DNA of 64,000 nt from Leadbetterella sp964423865 (GTDB lineage Bacteria > Bacteroidota > Bacteroidia > Cytophagales > Spirosomataceae), in NCBI GenBank assembly GCA_964423865.1, contig CAYRGN010000005.1:1-64000 (forward strand), read 5' to 3'. The position numbers were made by a program, and so were the translations under genes. Below the pieces are notes generated by a model. It had not been told where the DNA came from. It did no database searches and saw only the letters and a program-made list of their open reading frames with translations. Shown here in pieces: positions 8,795 to 17,090 of this stretch (its first letter is position 1; each line of letters starts with the position of its first letter).

Positions 8795-9117
8795 ACCGCA
8801 AAATTACAAAGAAATACACGCCCACCGTTAAACTAAAGCAGCCTTTACTTTATCTGCTCCGGGTTATACTGATTTTGCATCAAAAAGCCATATATTTGCC
8901 GGGATGAAATAGCTATGAGCTATGAGCTATGAGCTATCAGCTATCAGCTATCAGCTATCAGCCGGGTGGCGCACCACTATCAGAAAGCGGCACACCAACC
9001 GGCGGTTAAGCGTACCACAATAAATAAGCGAAGCGTCGCCCGGCTGATCGCTGAAGGTGGATCGTCACCCGGCTGATCGCTGAAGGCTGATAGCTGATAG
9101 CTAAATTTTTAAACCGT
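8795..9117. repeat. Composite heptad/REP-like element upstream of gldD
   Basis: This gap holds the clearest example of the window's repeat family. Seven perfect 7-bp units (three AGCTATG then four AGCTATC) fill 8911-8959. They lead into the GC-rich core GCCGGGTGGCGCACC at 8961 and several CGTCGCCCGGCTGATCGCTGAAGG-like copies (9032-9085). The element ends in inverted heptads GCTGATA (about 9085-9104) just before gldD. No ORF is supported. Confidence 0.85.
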
Positions 9118-9696
9118 ATGAAACAACTGATTTTACTTCTGGCGGCCACGGCCCTGCTCTCCTGCGGAGGGTCGGCCCCCGTGTACTACCCCAAGCCCAA
9201 AGGCTTTGCCCGGATCGACCTGCCCGGGCACCGGTACCGCACGCTGGAAGGAAATTACCCGTACGCCTTCGAGTACGCCGAAACTGCGGAGATCATTCCG
9301 GACCGGTCCGCCGATGCCGAGCCCTACTGGATCTTAGTAAAATACCCCGCTCTGAACGCCATGATCCAGTTTACCTACAAACCCCTGAACGGCGATCTCC
9401 GGAAACTCGACGAACACGTGATGGACGCCTACCGCCTGGCCTCCAAACACCAGATCAGGGCCCTTTCCCAAAAAGAGGAAATCATTACCCTGGAAAATGG
9501 CCGAAAAGCCGTGACCATTGAAATAGAGGGAGAAGTACCCAGCCATTTCCAGTTTTACAGCACCGATACCGCCCGGCATTATCTGCGGGGAGCCATCTAC
9601 CTGGACCAGGCCACAAGGAACGATTCCCTCCAACCGGTCGTTGATTATCTAAAGGCGGACGCCCTGCATATTTTAGAAACCTTAACCTGGAAATAA
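9118..9696 (+). CDS. gldD: Gliding motility lipoprotein GldD
   Basis: This 192-residue lipoprotein has a type II signal ending at Cys16 (LLSCGG). The mature start YYPKPKGFARIDLPGHRY is the diagnostic GldD motif, and length is normal. GldD is one of the proteins required for Bacteroidetes gliding and is generally tied to the type IX secretion system. It also occurs in non-gliding relatives. A DUF2007 gene begins 1 nt after its stop. Confidence 0.92.
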   Translation: MKQLILLLAATALLSCGGSAPVYYPKPKGFARIDLPGHRYRTLEGNYPYAFEYAETAEIIPDRSADAEPYWILVKYPALNAMIQFTYKPLNGDLRKLDEHVMDAYRLASKHQIRALSQKEEIITLENGRKAVTIEIEGEVPSHFQFYSTDTARHYLRGAIYLDQATRNDSLQPVVDYLKADALHILETLTWK

Positions 9697-9697
9697 A

Positions 9698-9907
9698 ATG
9701 GCAAATTGGATCACAGTTTATACTTCAAAAGACAGGATCAGGACCGAACTCATTAAAAACGAATTGATTCTACAGGGAATTAACGCCGTTATCCTGGACA
9801 AAAAAGACGGCAGTTTCCCTATGATCGGACCGGTGGCGATTAACGTACCCGAACACCAGTCTGAGGCAGCGAAAAAATATATAGACGCATTGGATGAAGA
9901 ACCTTAA
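9698..9907 (+). CDS. DUF2007 domain protein (putative signal transducing protein)
   Basis: This 69-residue soluble protein is essentially all DUF2007. WITVYTSKDRIRTELIKNELILQGINAVILDKKD has the ferredoxin-like beta-alpha-beta layout of the family, which often carries a PII-like/ACT-like annotation. No biochemical role is established. It overlaps the start of cdsA by 14 nt, so the two are likely co-translated. Confidence 0.85.
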   Translation: MANWITVYTSKDRIRTELIKNELILQGINAVILDKKDGSFPMIGPVAINVPEHQSEAAKKYIDALDEEP

Positions 9908-10733
9908 AAAAAGATCAAACCTGACTCAACGGGTGATCGCCGCCCTGATTGGCGCCCCCCTGATTATTTTCCTGATATTTTATCACCCTTTAACATTCCT
10001 CTTCCTGGTGGTGGCCCTTACCGCCCTCACCCAGTACGAGTTTTACACCCTGATCATGAAGCAGGGAAACCTCCCCATGAAGACCTTCGGTACCTTTTGC
10101 GGGATCCTCATTGTCTCCCTCACCTACCTCATAGAAACCTACACCATTCTAGCGGAATTCTATTATGTGGTGGTACCCTTTCTCACCCTGCCTTTTTTTA
10201 TCAAACTTTACAGAAAAAAAGACAAGCACCCGTTTGCTAACCTGGGCTATACCTACCTGGGCATTATTTATGTGGCCCTGCCTTTCGCCCTCCTGGTGGA
10301 AATGACCTTCTGGCGCGGCAACTTCCTCCCGCTTTTGCCCCTGGGTACCCTCCTCATTCTCTGGAGCTTCGACACCGGCGCTTATTTTTCGGGAAAATAT
10401 TTCGGCCGCCGGAAGCTCTTCGAAAGAATCTCCCCCAAGAAGACCTGGGAAGGCTTTTTCGGCGGAGCAATAATCGCCATGATTATAACGTTTTTATACT
10501 GGAAGTACACCAAAAGCCTTGACCGGTGGGAATGGTTCGGCATTGCCACCATCATTGTTATTGCCGGAACCCTCGGAGACCTGGTGGAATCCCTGTTTAA
10601 AAGAAGTATTGAAATAAAAGACTCCGGAAGCATCATTCCGGGCCACGGGGGCTTCCTCGACCGTTTCGACGGACTTTTGTTATCTATGCCATTTATCGTT
10701 ACCTTTATCAAAATTTTCGAGAAGCTGTTTTGA
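9894..10733 (+). CDS. cdsA: Phosphatidate cytidylyltransferase (CdsA)
   Basis: It makes CDP-diacylglycerol from CTP and phosphatidic acid at the inner membrane, the entry point to all phospholipid head groups. The 279-residue protein has about seven to eight hydrophobic segments. It carries the family signature near the C terminus (SGSIIPGHGGFLDRFDGLLLS) and the upstream ISPKKTWEG motif. The gldD-DUF2007-cdsA order with overlapping ends suggests one transcript. Confidence 0.94.
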   Translation: MKNLKKRSNLTQRVIAALIGAPLIIFLIFYHPLTFLFLVVALTALTQYEFYTLIMKQGNLPMKTFGTFCGILIVSLTYLIETYTILAEFYYVVVPFLTLPFFIKLYRKKDKHPFANLGYTYLGIIYVALPFALLVEMTFWRGNFLPLLPLGTLLILWSFDTGAYFSGKYFGRRKLFERISPKKTWEGFFGGAIIAMIITFLYWKYTKSLDRWEWFGIATIIVIAGTLGDLVESLFKRSIEIKDSGSIIPGHGGFLDRFDGLLLSMPFIVTFIKIFEKLF

Positions 10734-11443
10734 GACCATTCCTTCTACCCCTGATTGTCCTTTTGGGTCTTACGGCCCTGGTTCCGGAAGCCCGGGCTCA
10801 GGGAGAACAAAAATTTATTACGTTTTCGGGTTTTGTCATTGACGGCAGTACCGATGAACCCATGGTAGGCGCCTACGTGATTAACCACCGGGCAGGGAAA
10901 GGCGTGCAAACCAATGCCAAAGGGTATTTCATCCTGGATGTATTCCCCGGAGATTCCATTGTATTTTCCTTCCTCGGCTTTAAGCCCCAGTACCATATCA
11001 TCCCGAAAAATACCGGTTTAACCTACTCGGCGGTAGTGGAACTGAACATTGAAAACAAGTGGCTGAGAGAGGTGAAAGTATACCCTTTCCGCACCGAAGA
11101 AGAATTCAGAATGGCCTTCATGAGCATGGATGCGCCCAATGAAGAAGAAAGGAGAATCATTGAGAAAAACCTGGGAACTTCCACCCTCCGGTCTATCGCC
11201 ATGGCTTTGCCCATGAGCGCTATGGGCAATTACCGGTATGCCATGGACCAGCAACTCACCCACCTCCAGAATCAGAAAATGATGACGGTAAACCCCTTGA
11301 CCAATGCAGCCAGCTGGGTGAATTTCATTCGCTCGGTCAAAAACGGCACCGCGCTCAAAGGCTTCGGCCAGGGCAACGGTACGGTGACGGAAGAAAGGGA
11401 TACAAGGGGTGAAATTTTCAGAGCGGGAACCCGCGACAATTAA
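10730..11443 (+). CDS. Carboxypeptidase-regulatory-like domain protein, secreted
   Basis: This 237-residue product starts at a TTG that overlaps the cdsA stop (TTGA). A signal peptide (about residues 1-23, ending ARAQG) is followed by a CarboxypepD_reg-like beta-sandwich (about 30-110: GFVIDGSTDEPMVGAYVINHRAGKGVQTNAKGYF). The same module sits at the N terminus of SusC-type receptors. Here it stands alone with an unassigned C-terminal part. Its role is unknown, possibly at the outer-membrane periplasmic face. Confidence 0.78.
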   Translation: MRPFLLPLIVLLGLTALVPEARAQGEQKFITFSGFVIDGSTDEPMVGAYVINHRAGKGVQTNAKGYFILDVFPGDSIVFSFLGFKPQYHIIPKNTGLTYSAVVELNIENKWLREVKVYPFRTEEEFRMAFMSMDAPNEEERRIIEKNLGTSTLRSIAMALPMSAMGNYRYAMDQQLTHLQNQKMMTVNPLTNAASWVNFIRSVKNGTALKGFGQGNGTVTEERDTRGEIFRAGTRDN

Positions 11444-11961
11444 GCGCCTTCTTCTTTGAACCACTCTGCGTACATCACATAATTATGGGCCGTACGCATA
11501 AAGACCTCCCCCAGTTCAGGAGTTACATCTTTGATATGCCGCGCGGGATTCCCCGCCCAAACGGTACCCGGTGGCACTACGGTATTCTGGGTCACAATGG
11601 CGCCCGCCCCGATAATCGAATTCTTGCCGATTACTGCGCCGTCCATAATAATGGCGCCCATGCCCACCAGCACTTCATCTTCAATCACACATCCGTGTAC
11701 AATGGCATTGTGCGCTATACTCACATGATTCCCGATCACCGTACGGGTTTTCCGGTACGTGCAATGGATCACCGCACCGTCTTGTATATTCACGCGGTCT
11801 CCCATCACAATGCTGTTCACATCGCCTCTCACCACCGCGTTAAACCATACGGTACAGTCGTTCCCCATCACAATATCGCCCACCAACGTGGCATTGGGCG
11901 CAAACCAACAATTGTCTCCGTGTACCGGACGTTTCCCTGAAACAGGTAGGATAAGGGCCAT
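11440..11961 (-). CDS. Gamma carbonic anhydrase family protein
   Basis: This 173-residue protein is built from left-handed beta-helix hexapeptide repeats (for example VIGNHVSIAHNAIVHG, GAIIMDGAVIGKNSIIGAGAIV). Histidines in the pattern HCTYRK...SIAHNAIVHG are placed as the gamma-CA zinc ligands (YrdA/PaaY type). It may hydrate CO2 or have lost activity, as many YrdA-like proteins have. It converges on the preceding gene with a 4-nt overlap of the stops. Confidence 0.88.
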   Translation of the reverse strand: MALILPVSGKRPVHGDNCWFAPNATLVGDIVMGNDCTVWFNAVVRGDVNSIVMGDRVNIQDGAVIHCTYRKTRTVIGNHVSIAHNAIVHGCVIEDEVLVGMGAIIMDGAVIGKNSIIGAGAIVTQNTVVPPGTVWAGNPARHIKDVTPELGEVFMRTAHNYVMYAEWFKEEGA

Positions 11962-12087
11962 AAGAAATGGGTTTGAAGTGGTAGCCGGAGGTCATTCTTA
12001 ACCTCTCCGGCTATTCTCCCGCAAGTTAAAAACAAACGGGCAGAAAACGCTCATTTTCTGCCCGTTTCACGCTACCGTCTTTTCTAT

Positions 12088-14580
12088 TTAAAACGACACG
12101 GTATTCACCGTAGCGGAAGAAGAGGTGGTCAGTGTAGTCACTACATTGGCACCTGAAGAAGAGTACGTTCCCCCGGTGTACATGCCCCACCCGGAAGAGT
12201 TGCCCACAAAACCGCCTCCGCTGTATGAGCCGCCAAAATATATTTTGTATTCTGTATTTTTGGCCATAGACGGATTGGAGAAATGGAAATAGTACGCCGT
12301 GCTTTTGGGTTTGAACGTCACCATCTCCATGCCTGACGCGTTCTCAATGTGCAGGAGAGAAGACGTAGACAACTGAGAGCGGGATTTCAGGTAGAGGCTG
12401 ACCTGGGTAGAAGCCGAGCCCATGGCTTTGGTCATATTGTTGCTGGGGCCCGCGATAATCACATTGCCCCCGTTAATGAGGAAGTTCCCGTTCACGTCTA
12501 TACCCTCTTCCCGGCCGTCACCGGATACGATGGTAGTACCGCCGCTGATGGTCACATTCCCGTTACTGTCTATGGCATCGCTGCCTGCTACAATCACGAT
12601 TCCACCTTTGATATAGAGATGGCTGCCGTCGTTCGACTCCGTTCCGCCACTCACCGTGCCTTTGGTGGCATTGATGCCGTCATTTGACGAGACAATATTG
12701 GTTACTCCGCCCGCGAAAGTGATCAACGGCGCCTCCACCCCTTCGGTAGATTTGGTAATGTTTATGTTACCGTTCGTCACCATTATCGATGTCTCGGATT
12801 TCAGGCCGTCGTCTGCGGCAGAAATAGTCAGCTCTCCGTTGGTCATGATAAAGGCGCCATCGCTTTTAAACCCTTTGGACTCGCTGCTTTTTGACGAAGA
12901 GTACGTAAACTTGGCCCCTGAAGCGGTAATATTTGTATTTCCCCCGTTTAGGGTGGCGGTCCCGTCTACCGTAATGCCTTTGGCCCCGGCTCCGGTGCTG
13001 GTAATGGTGAGGCTTCCTCCGTTAATGGTCAGATCCCCGTCGCAGTTGATGCCCGCGGGCGCGGAAATGTCGGCATCCGAGGTATCGTAAAACGCCGACC
13101 CGCTGGTCGTCAGTTTCAACGTACCCGAATTCAGGGTAAAATGACCAGTGGTCTTAATCGCTTTGGAGCCTTTTCCGCTAACGGTCAGCGCCAGCGTACC
13201 GGCCGTTCCTATCGTGGTATAGCCTTCGCTTTTGAGGGCATGCGACTTCTCCCCGCTGGTGGTGACCGTAAGGTCTCCGCCTTTAATGAGTATATATCCT
13301 TCCTCCACATCAATGCCGTCTCCGGCAGAAGTGACAGACAGCGTGCCGCTGTCCATAGTAAAGTAGTCGTTCGCGTGAATTCCGTCTTTTTCCGCCCCTT
13401 TCACGGTAATACGGGCCTGGCTTACCGAAATATAATCGTCGGAAACAATGGCATGGCGGTTATTACTCGTCACGGTGAGCGCTCCGGTTCCGGTGAAAAC
13501 CAACTGTCCTTCACTGAAAACCGTACCTTTCTGATCCTCGTTGCTCGACGCGTACGTAGCTCCGTCCGCGAGCGTGCTGCTCGTTCCCGCCGGAAGATGC
13601 AGGGTAGCTTTCTTTCCCGACTGGATATTGATGGCCGGACCAGCGGTATGGGTCAGCGTCAGGTTATTCATGGCGATAACAAATTTGTATTCACTGTACA
13701 CTTTGAAGGTCCCGTTGGTACTTGTACCTGAAAGCAGGTACACCATCTCCTTCGCGGTATTCGTAGAAGTCACCGTCACATTCGCGCCGCTCACGCTGAT
13801 GCTCACCCCGTCATTGGCGTAAGCATTACTTACGGTAGCTCCAGCGCCCGCGTACGCGATCTTTACCGTATCAGTGGCCGTGCCTGACACCGCCGCTTCC
13901 ACCACCACCGTCACGGTCAGGGTTTTGCCCCCGAAACCGAAATTAAAAGTAGCCGTGCCGGCGGAGGCCGGGGTACCGGAGACCGTGTAGGTCAGTGTAC
14001 CCGCACCGTTAGCCAACTGTCCGGCCGCCAGCGTAGCGGTGAGCCCCTCCACGCCGGTAGACATCACCGACGAGCCCGAATACTCCGCACCGTTCCCCCC
14101 GGTGTAGGCCACGGCCAGGGAAGCGGCGTACGACACCGATTCTGTAGCACCCGCTGGCCCCGATTCCAGGGTTAAAGCCGAGACGCTGGCGGCGGAAGCC
14201 GCAACCGGCAAGACAAGCGTACACCTTTGCCCCCCGAACGTCACGTCAAATGAAGCCGTACCTACCGAAGATGGCGTACCCGTAATAATATAAACGGCTG
14301 TACCCGATCCTTCCGACAACCTGCCCGCAGAAAGAGTAGCGGTCAGCCCGGAAACGCCGGAGGAAGCCACAGCGTCACCTTCCCCGTATTCTCCGCCGTT
14401 ACCCCCGCTGTAAGGAATCGTAGCAGTGGCCGTAAAAGAAACCCCGTTCGCGGCGTCCCCTGAAAAAGTAACACCGGAACAATCGAGCGCGCCAATCTGT
14501 GCGGGACCCACGTCTTCTTTTTCACATCCGTTCAACAGAACGGCAAAACAGAATACAATAAATGTGTTTTTGATCTTCAT
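12088..14580 (-). CDS. Cthe_2159-type beta-helix lipoprotein with tandem Ig-like repeats
   Basis: This 830-residue surface protein has a lipobox ending at Cys19 (LLNGC). Two related repeats follow (about residues 40-128 and 130-228), each with YSGGNG-EY ... GLTATL-AG-L ... GTP-S-GTA. The rest (about 235-790) is a right-handed beta-helix rich in DGI-A, DGDL-INGG and DSNGN turns, matching the carbohydrate-binding Cthe_2159 family (DUF4353). Clostridium thermocellum Cthe_2159 binds cellulose and pectin. I infer a surface role in polysaccharide binding or adhesion. The call is good for the family, weak for the ligand. Confidence 0.85.
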   Translation of the reverse strand: MKIKNTFIVFCFAVLLNGCEKEDVGPAQIGALDCSGVTFSGDAANGVSFTATATIPYSGGNGGEYGEGDAVASSGVSGLTATLSAGRLSEGSGTAVYIITGTPSSVGTASFDVTFGGQRCTLVLPVAASAASVSALTLESGPAGATESVSYAASLAVAYTGGNGAEYSGSSVMSTGVEGLTATLAAGQLANGAGTLTYTVSGTPASAGTATFNFGFGGKTLTVTVVVEAAVSGTATDTVKIAYAGAGATVSNAYANDGVSISVSGANVTVTSTNTAKEMVYLLSGTSTNGTFKVYSEYKFVIAMNNLTLTHTAGPAINIQSGKKATLHLPAGTSSTLADGATYASSNEDQKGTVFSEGQLVFTGTGALTVTSNNRHAIVSDDYISVSQARITVKGAEKDGIHANDYFTMDSGTLSVTSAGDGIDVEEGYILIKGGDLTVTTSGEKSHALKSEGYTTIGTAGTLALTVSGKGSKAIKTTGHFTLNSGTLKLTTSGSAFYDTSDADISAPAGINCDGDLTINGGSLTITSTGAGAKGITVDGTATLNGGNTNITASGAKFTYSSSKSSESKGFKSDGAFIMTNGELTISAADDGLKSETSIMVTNGNINITKSTEGVEAPLITFAGGVTNIVSSNDGINATKGTVSGGTESNDGSHLYIKGGIVIVAGSDAIDSNGNVTISGGTTIVSGDGREEGIDVNGNFLINGGNVIIAGPSNNMTKAMGSASTQVSLYLKSRSQLSTSSLLHIENASGMEMVTFKPKSTAYYFHFSNPSMAKNTEYKIYFGGSYSGGGFVGNSSGWGMYTGGTYSSSGANVVTTLTTSSSATVNTVSF

Positions 14581-14599
14581 ACGTATGATATTTAGCTAT

Positions 14600-14645
14600 G
14601 GCCGGCAGCCGGGCAATGCAAGTATGCATCCGCTTTCGGCTGCCC
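14600..14645 (-). other. GC-rich inverted repeat in the leader of the beta-helix gene
   Basis: GGCAGCCG and CGGCTGCC flank a 30-nt interval about 20-65 nt upstream of the beta-helix lipoprotein start. The transcript leader could therefore fold into a stem. I see no match to a known riboswitch. It could also be the terminal hairpin of the nuo message. Confidence 0.4.
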
Positions 14646-14696
14646 GCGTTAAGCTCTGGTTATTGGTAAAATTTTCACTTTGGAAGCGTTGCACAA

Positions 14697-14745
14697 AACA
14701 AAACGGGCGCTTTTATCTTTATACGATAAAAGCGCCCGTTTTGTT
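14697..14745 (-). terminator. Rho-independent terminator of the nuo operon
   Basis: A perfect 21-bp stem (14697-14717 with 14725-14745) closes a 7-nt loop. Read on the minus strand it ends GCGCCCGTTTTGTTTTG, giving a T-rich tail. It sits about 100 nt after the nuoJ stop and marks the end of the nuoA-J transcript. Confidence 0.9.
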
Positions 14746-14842
14746 AACCGGATCTCCCGGTTTTTTCTTCACTCCTCCATATCCTCCCTAAACCAAAATC
14801 ACACTAATGGCCTTCTATAGCCCTAAGGCAAAAAAGAAGAAG

Positions 14843-15379
14843 TTAAAAATGCCTTCCCCCTTTCTCCCGTTTACCGATCAGGATAGCCCCGGAAATCGCC
14901 ACCAGGAACAACACGGAAACCAATTCAAAAGGAAGCATATAATGGGTATAAAGCAGCTTGCCCAGCCTTTCAATCATGCCCGTTTCATTCGTAAACAAAG
15001 CCGGGTTGACAGGTTCGATGTAGGCTTTGCGAAATGCCGCTGTGAGCATCAGCACCAGCAATGCCCCCGAAATGGTTGACGCCACCACAATAGCCTTATT
15101 TCTCAGCTCATTGCTCTCCCTGCTCAGATTCAGGAACATAATCACGAAAATAAACAGCACCATAATGGCACCGGCATACACGATAATGTTCACCACCGCC
15201 AGGAACTGCGCGTTCAGAAGAACGTAAATTCCCGACAGGGAAAAGAAAGTAATGATCACGGAAATCACACTGTACATGGGTTTCCGGGAAAGAATGGTGC
15301 TGAGCGCACTCACGATAGCCAGGGTGGCAAAAAAATAAAATGCCCACTCTACCATTGCTATGTTTTTTAGTATTTCCAT
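14843..15379 (-). CDS. nuoJ: NADH-quinone oxidoreductase subunit J
   Basis: This 178-residue membrane subunit of complex I (the ND6 homologue) has five hydrophobic helices. The conserved pi-bulge helix reads NIIVYAGAIMVLFIFVIMFLNL, characteristic of NuoJ helix 3, which is thought to couple quinone reduction to proton pumping. The gene starts 4 nt after nuoI. Unusually, no nuoK follows; the operon ends here in a terminator. Confidence 0.95.
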   Translation of the reverse strand: MEILKNIAMVEWAFYFFATLAIVSALSTILSRKPMYSVISVIITFFSLSGIYVLLNAQFLAVVNIIVYAGAIMVLFIFVIMFLNLSRESNELRNKAIVVASTISGALLVLMLTAAFRKAYIEPVNPALFTNETGMIERLGKLLYTHYMLPFELVSVLFLVAISGAILIGKREKGGRHF

Positions 15380-15383
15380 TGGA

Positions 15384-15941
15384 TTACGCTTTTTGTTTTT
15401 CCCAGACTTTCTCCATATCTTCTTTTGTCCAGGCCTCCCGGTTATACCGGTCGTTCATGTCTTCCACCAGTTCATCTTTACCGTAAATCACCTCGTTTCT
15501 ATCGGTAAAGACAGGCACAAACTTATCGTGGCGCAGGTAGATGGCCTGTTTGGGACAAGCCTCTTCGCACAAGCCGCAAAAAATACAGCGCAGCATATTG
15601 ATCTCGTACGATGCCGCGTACTTTTCTTCCCGGTACAGGTGCTCTTCTCCCTTTACCCGTTCGGCGGCTACCATAGAAATGGCCTCCGCGGGGCAAGCCA
15701 CCGCACAAAGCCCGCAGGCAGTACACCGCTCCCGGCCCTGCTCATCTCTTTTCAGAATGTGATGTCCTCTGAAAACCGGTCCCAGGTACCTTTTTTGCTC
15801 CGGGTAACGAATGGTAGGCTTAGGCGAAAAGAAATGCTTCAGCGTAATCCCCATCCCCTTAAAAACACCCGGAAGGTAGGTTCGCTCAACTACACTCAGC
15901 TCTGATTTATCGGTCTTCTTTGATCTGTCAGTCAGTTGCAT
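15384..15941 (-). CDS. nuoI: NADH-quinone oxidoreductase subunit I
   Basis: This 185-residue peripheral-arm subunit (TYKY homologue) carries two 4Fe-4S clusters, N6a and N6b. The ligands are visible as C73/C76/C79/C83 (CTACGLCAVACP) and C119/C122/C125/C129 (CIFCGLCEEACP). It passes electrons toward NuoB at the quinone site. It lies 5 nt after nuoH and 4 nt before nuoJ. Confidence 0.96.
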   Translation of the reverse strand: MQLTDRSKKTDKSELSVVERTYLPGVFKGMGITLKHFFSPKPTIRYPEQKRYLGPVFRGHHILKRDEQGRERCTACGLCAVACPAEAISMVAAERVKGEEHLYREEKYAASYEINMLRCIFCGLCEEACPKQAIYLRHDKFVPVFTDRNEVIYGKDELVEDMNDRYNREAWTKEDMEKVWEKQKA

Positions 15942-15946
15942 ACCCC

Positions 15947-17083
15947 TTAATTAAAACGTTTTTCATATAAAGTCCGCCCCCCGTAATATACCAGGAGAAA
16001 CCCTCCCATTCCCAGCCAGGCCACCAGCAGGGGCTTACCGGAAAGCGTAGCCAAAGCCATCACTACCAGGTTCACCATGGCCAGCGGAACCATCCACTGC
16101 CAGCCCAGACGCATCAGCTGCTCATATTTGAAGCGGGGCAGGGTCCAGCGGATCCACATAAAGGTAAAAATAAACAGGAAAATCTTCAGGAAGAACACGC
16201 CCGTACCCAGCAGGGTAGCCACGTTGTGTCCGGCGGTATCTCCCAGCTTCCCGATCAGGAATTCCCGCACAAAATCCATTCCCGGATAATTATACGCCCC
16301 GAAATACAGGCTGGCCATAATGGCCGAAGAAATAAACATATTCACGTATTCCGCAAACATATAAAGGCCCATTTTCATGGAACCGTATTCTGTCATGTAA
16401 CCCACTACCAACTCCGCTTCGGTTTCCGGAAGGTCAAAAGGCGTACGGTTACATTCGGCCAGGGCACACACGAAAAACAGGATAAAGCCCACCGGCTGGT
16501 AGAACACGTTCCAGTTAAACCCGTGTTGCTGCACGGCCATTTCCCGCATGGAAAGCGAACCCGTTACCAGGATCACCGCCAGCAGGCACAGCCCCAGGGC
16601 AATCTCATACGATATGGCCTGGGAAGCCGCACGGATAGCCCCGTACAGGGAATATTTATTATTCGATGCCCAGCCTCCTATCAGCATGCCGTACACGCCC
16701 ATGGCCACCACACCAAAAACCCACAACACCCCGATGTTGACATCAATGCCTTGAATGGGAACCAGCAGATCACCGATTTTCAGGGTATCGCCGAAAGGAA
16801 TCACCGCACTGCTCATCAAAGCGGCGAACATGGCCACCCCGGGTCCGATTATAAACAACCATTTGTCGGCCATTGCCGGCACAAAATCTTCTTTGAAGAA
16901 GAGTTTTCCGGCATCCGCCAGGGGTTGCAGGATCCCGTACGGACCGGCCCTGTCCGGGCCCACCCTGTCCTGGATATACGCCGCTATCACCCGCTCAAAA
17001 TAAGTTTCGTAAGCGGCGATACCTAAACTTAGTGCAAAAATCACTAAGATGATAATTCCTTTAATCCATAAAACTGACTCCAT
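15947..17083 (-). CDS. nuoH: NADH-quinone oxidoreductase subunit H
   Basis: This 378-residue membrane subunit (ND1 homologue) has about eight to nine helices. Family motifs are seen at YFERVIAAYIQDRVGPDRAGP and in the quinone-channel loop AECNRTPFDLPETEAELV. It joins the membrane arm to the peripheral arm and forms much of the quinone chamber. The extended C terminus (about residues 335-378) adds two more hydrophobic segments. Confidence 0.96.
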   Translation of the reverse strand: MESVLWIKGIIILVIFALSLGIAAYETYFERVIAAYIQDRVGPDRAGPYGILQPLADAGKLFFKEDFVPAMADKWLFIIGPGVAMFAALMSSAVIPFGDTLKIGDLLVPIQGIDVNIGVLWVFGVVAMGVYGMLIGGWASNNKYSLYGAIRAASQAISYEIALGLCLLAVILVTGSLSMREMAVQQHGFNWNVFYQPVGFILFFVCALAECNRTPFDLPETEAELVVGYMTEYGSMKMGLYMFAEYVNMFISSAIMASLYFGAYNYPGMDFVREFLIGKLGDTAGHNVATLLGTGVFFLKIFLFIFTFMWIRWTLPRFKYEQLMRLGWQWMVPLAMVNLVVMALATLSGKPLLVAWLGMGGFLLVYYGGRTLYEKRFN

Positions 17084-17090
17084 TCGCTAT

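Noticed and set aside
8911..8959. CRISPR-like array
   Set aside because: Units are 7 bp with no spacers, and no cas genes are present.
13141..13731. 196-codon plus-strand ORF
   Set aside because: It is antisense to the beta-helix lipoprotein; long open frames arise from its repetitive codons.
16226..17026. 266-codon plus-strand ORF inside nuoH
   Set aside because: It is antisense to an unmistakable nuoH; its composition is rich in His and Arg, as expected for a shadow frame.
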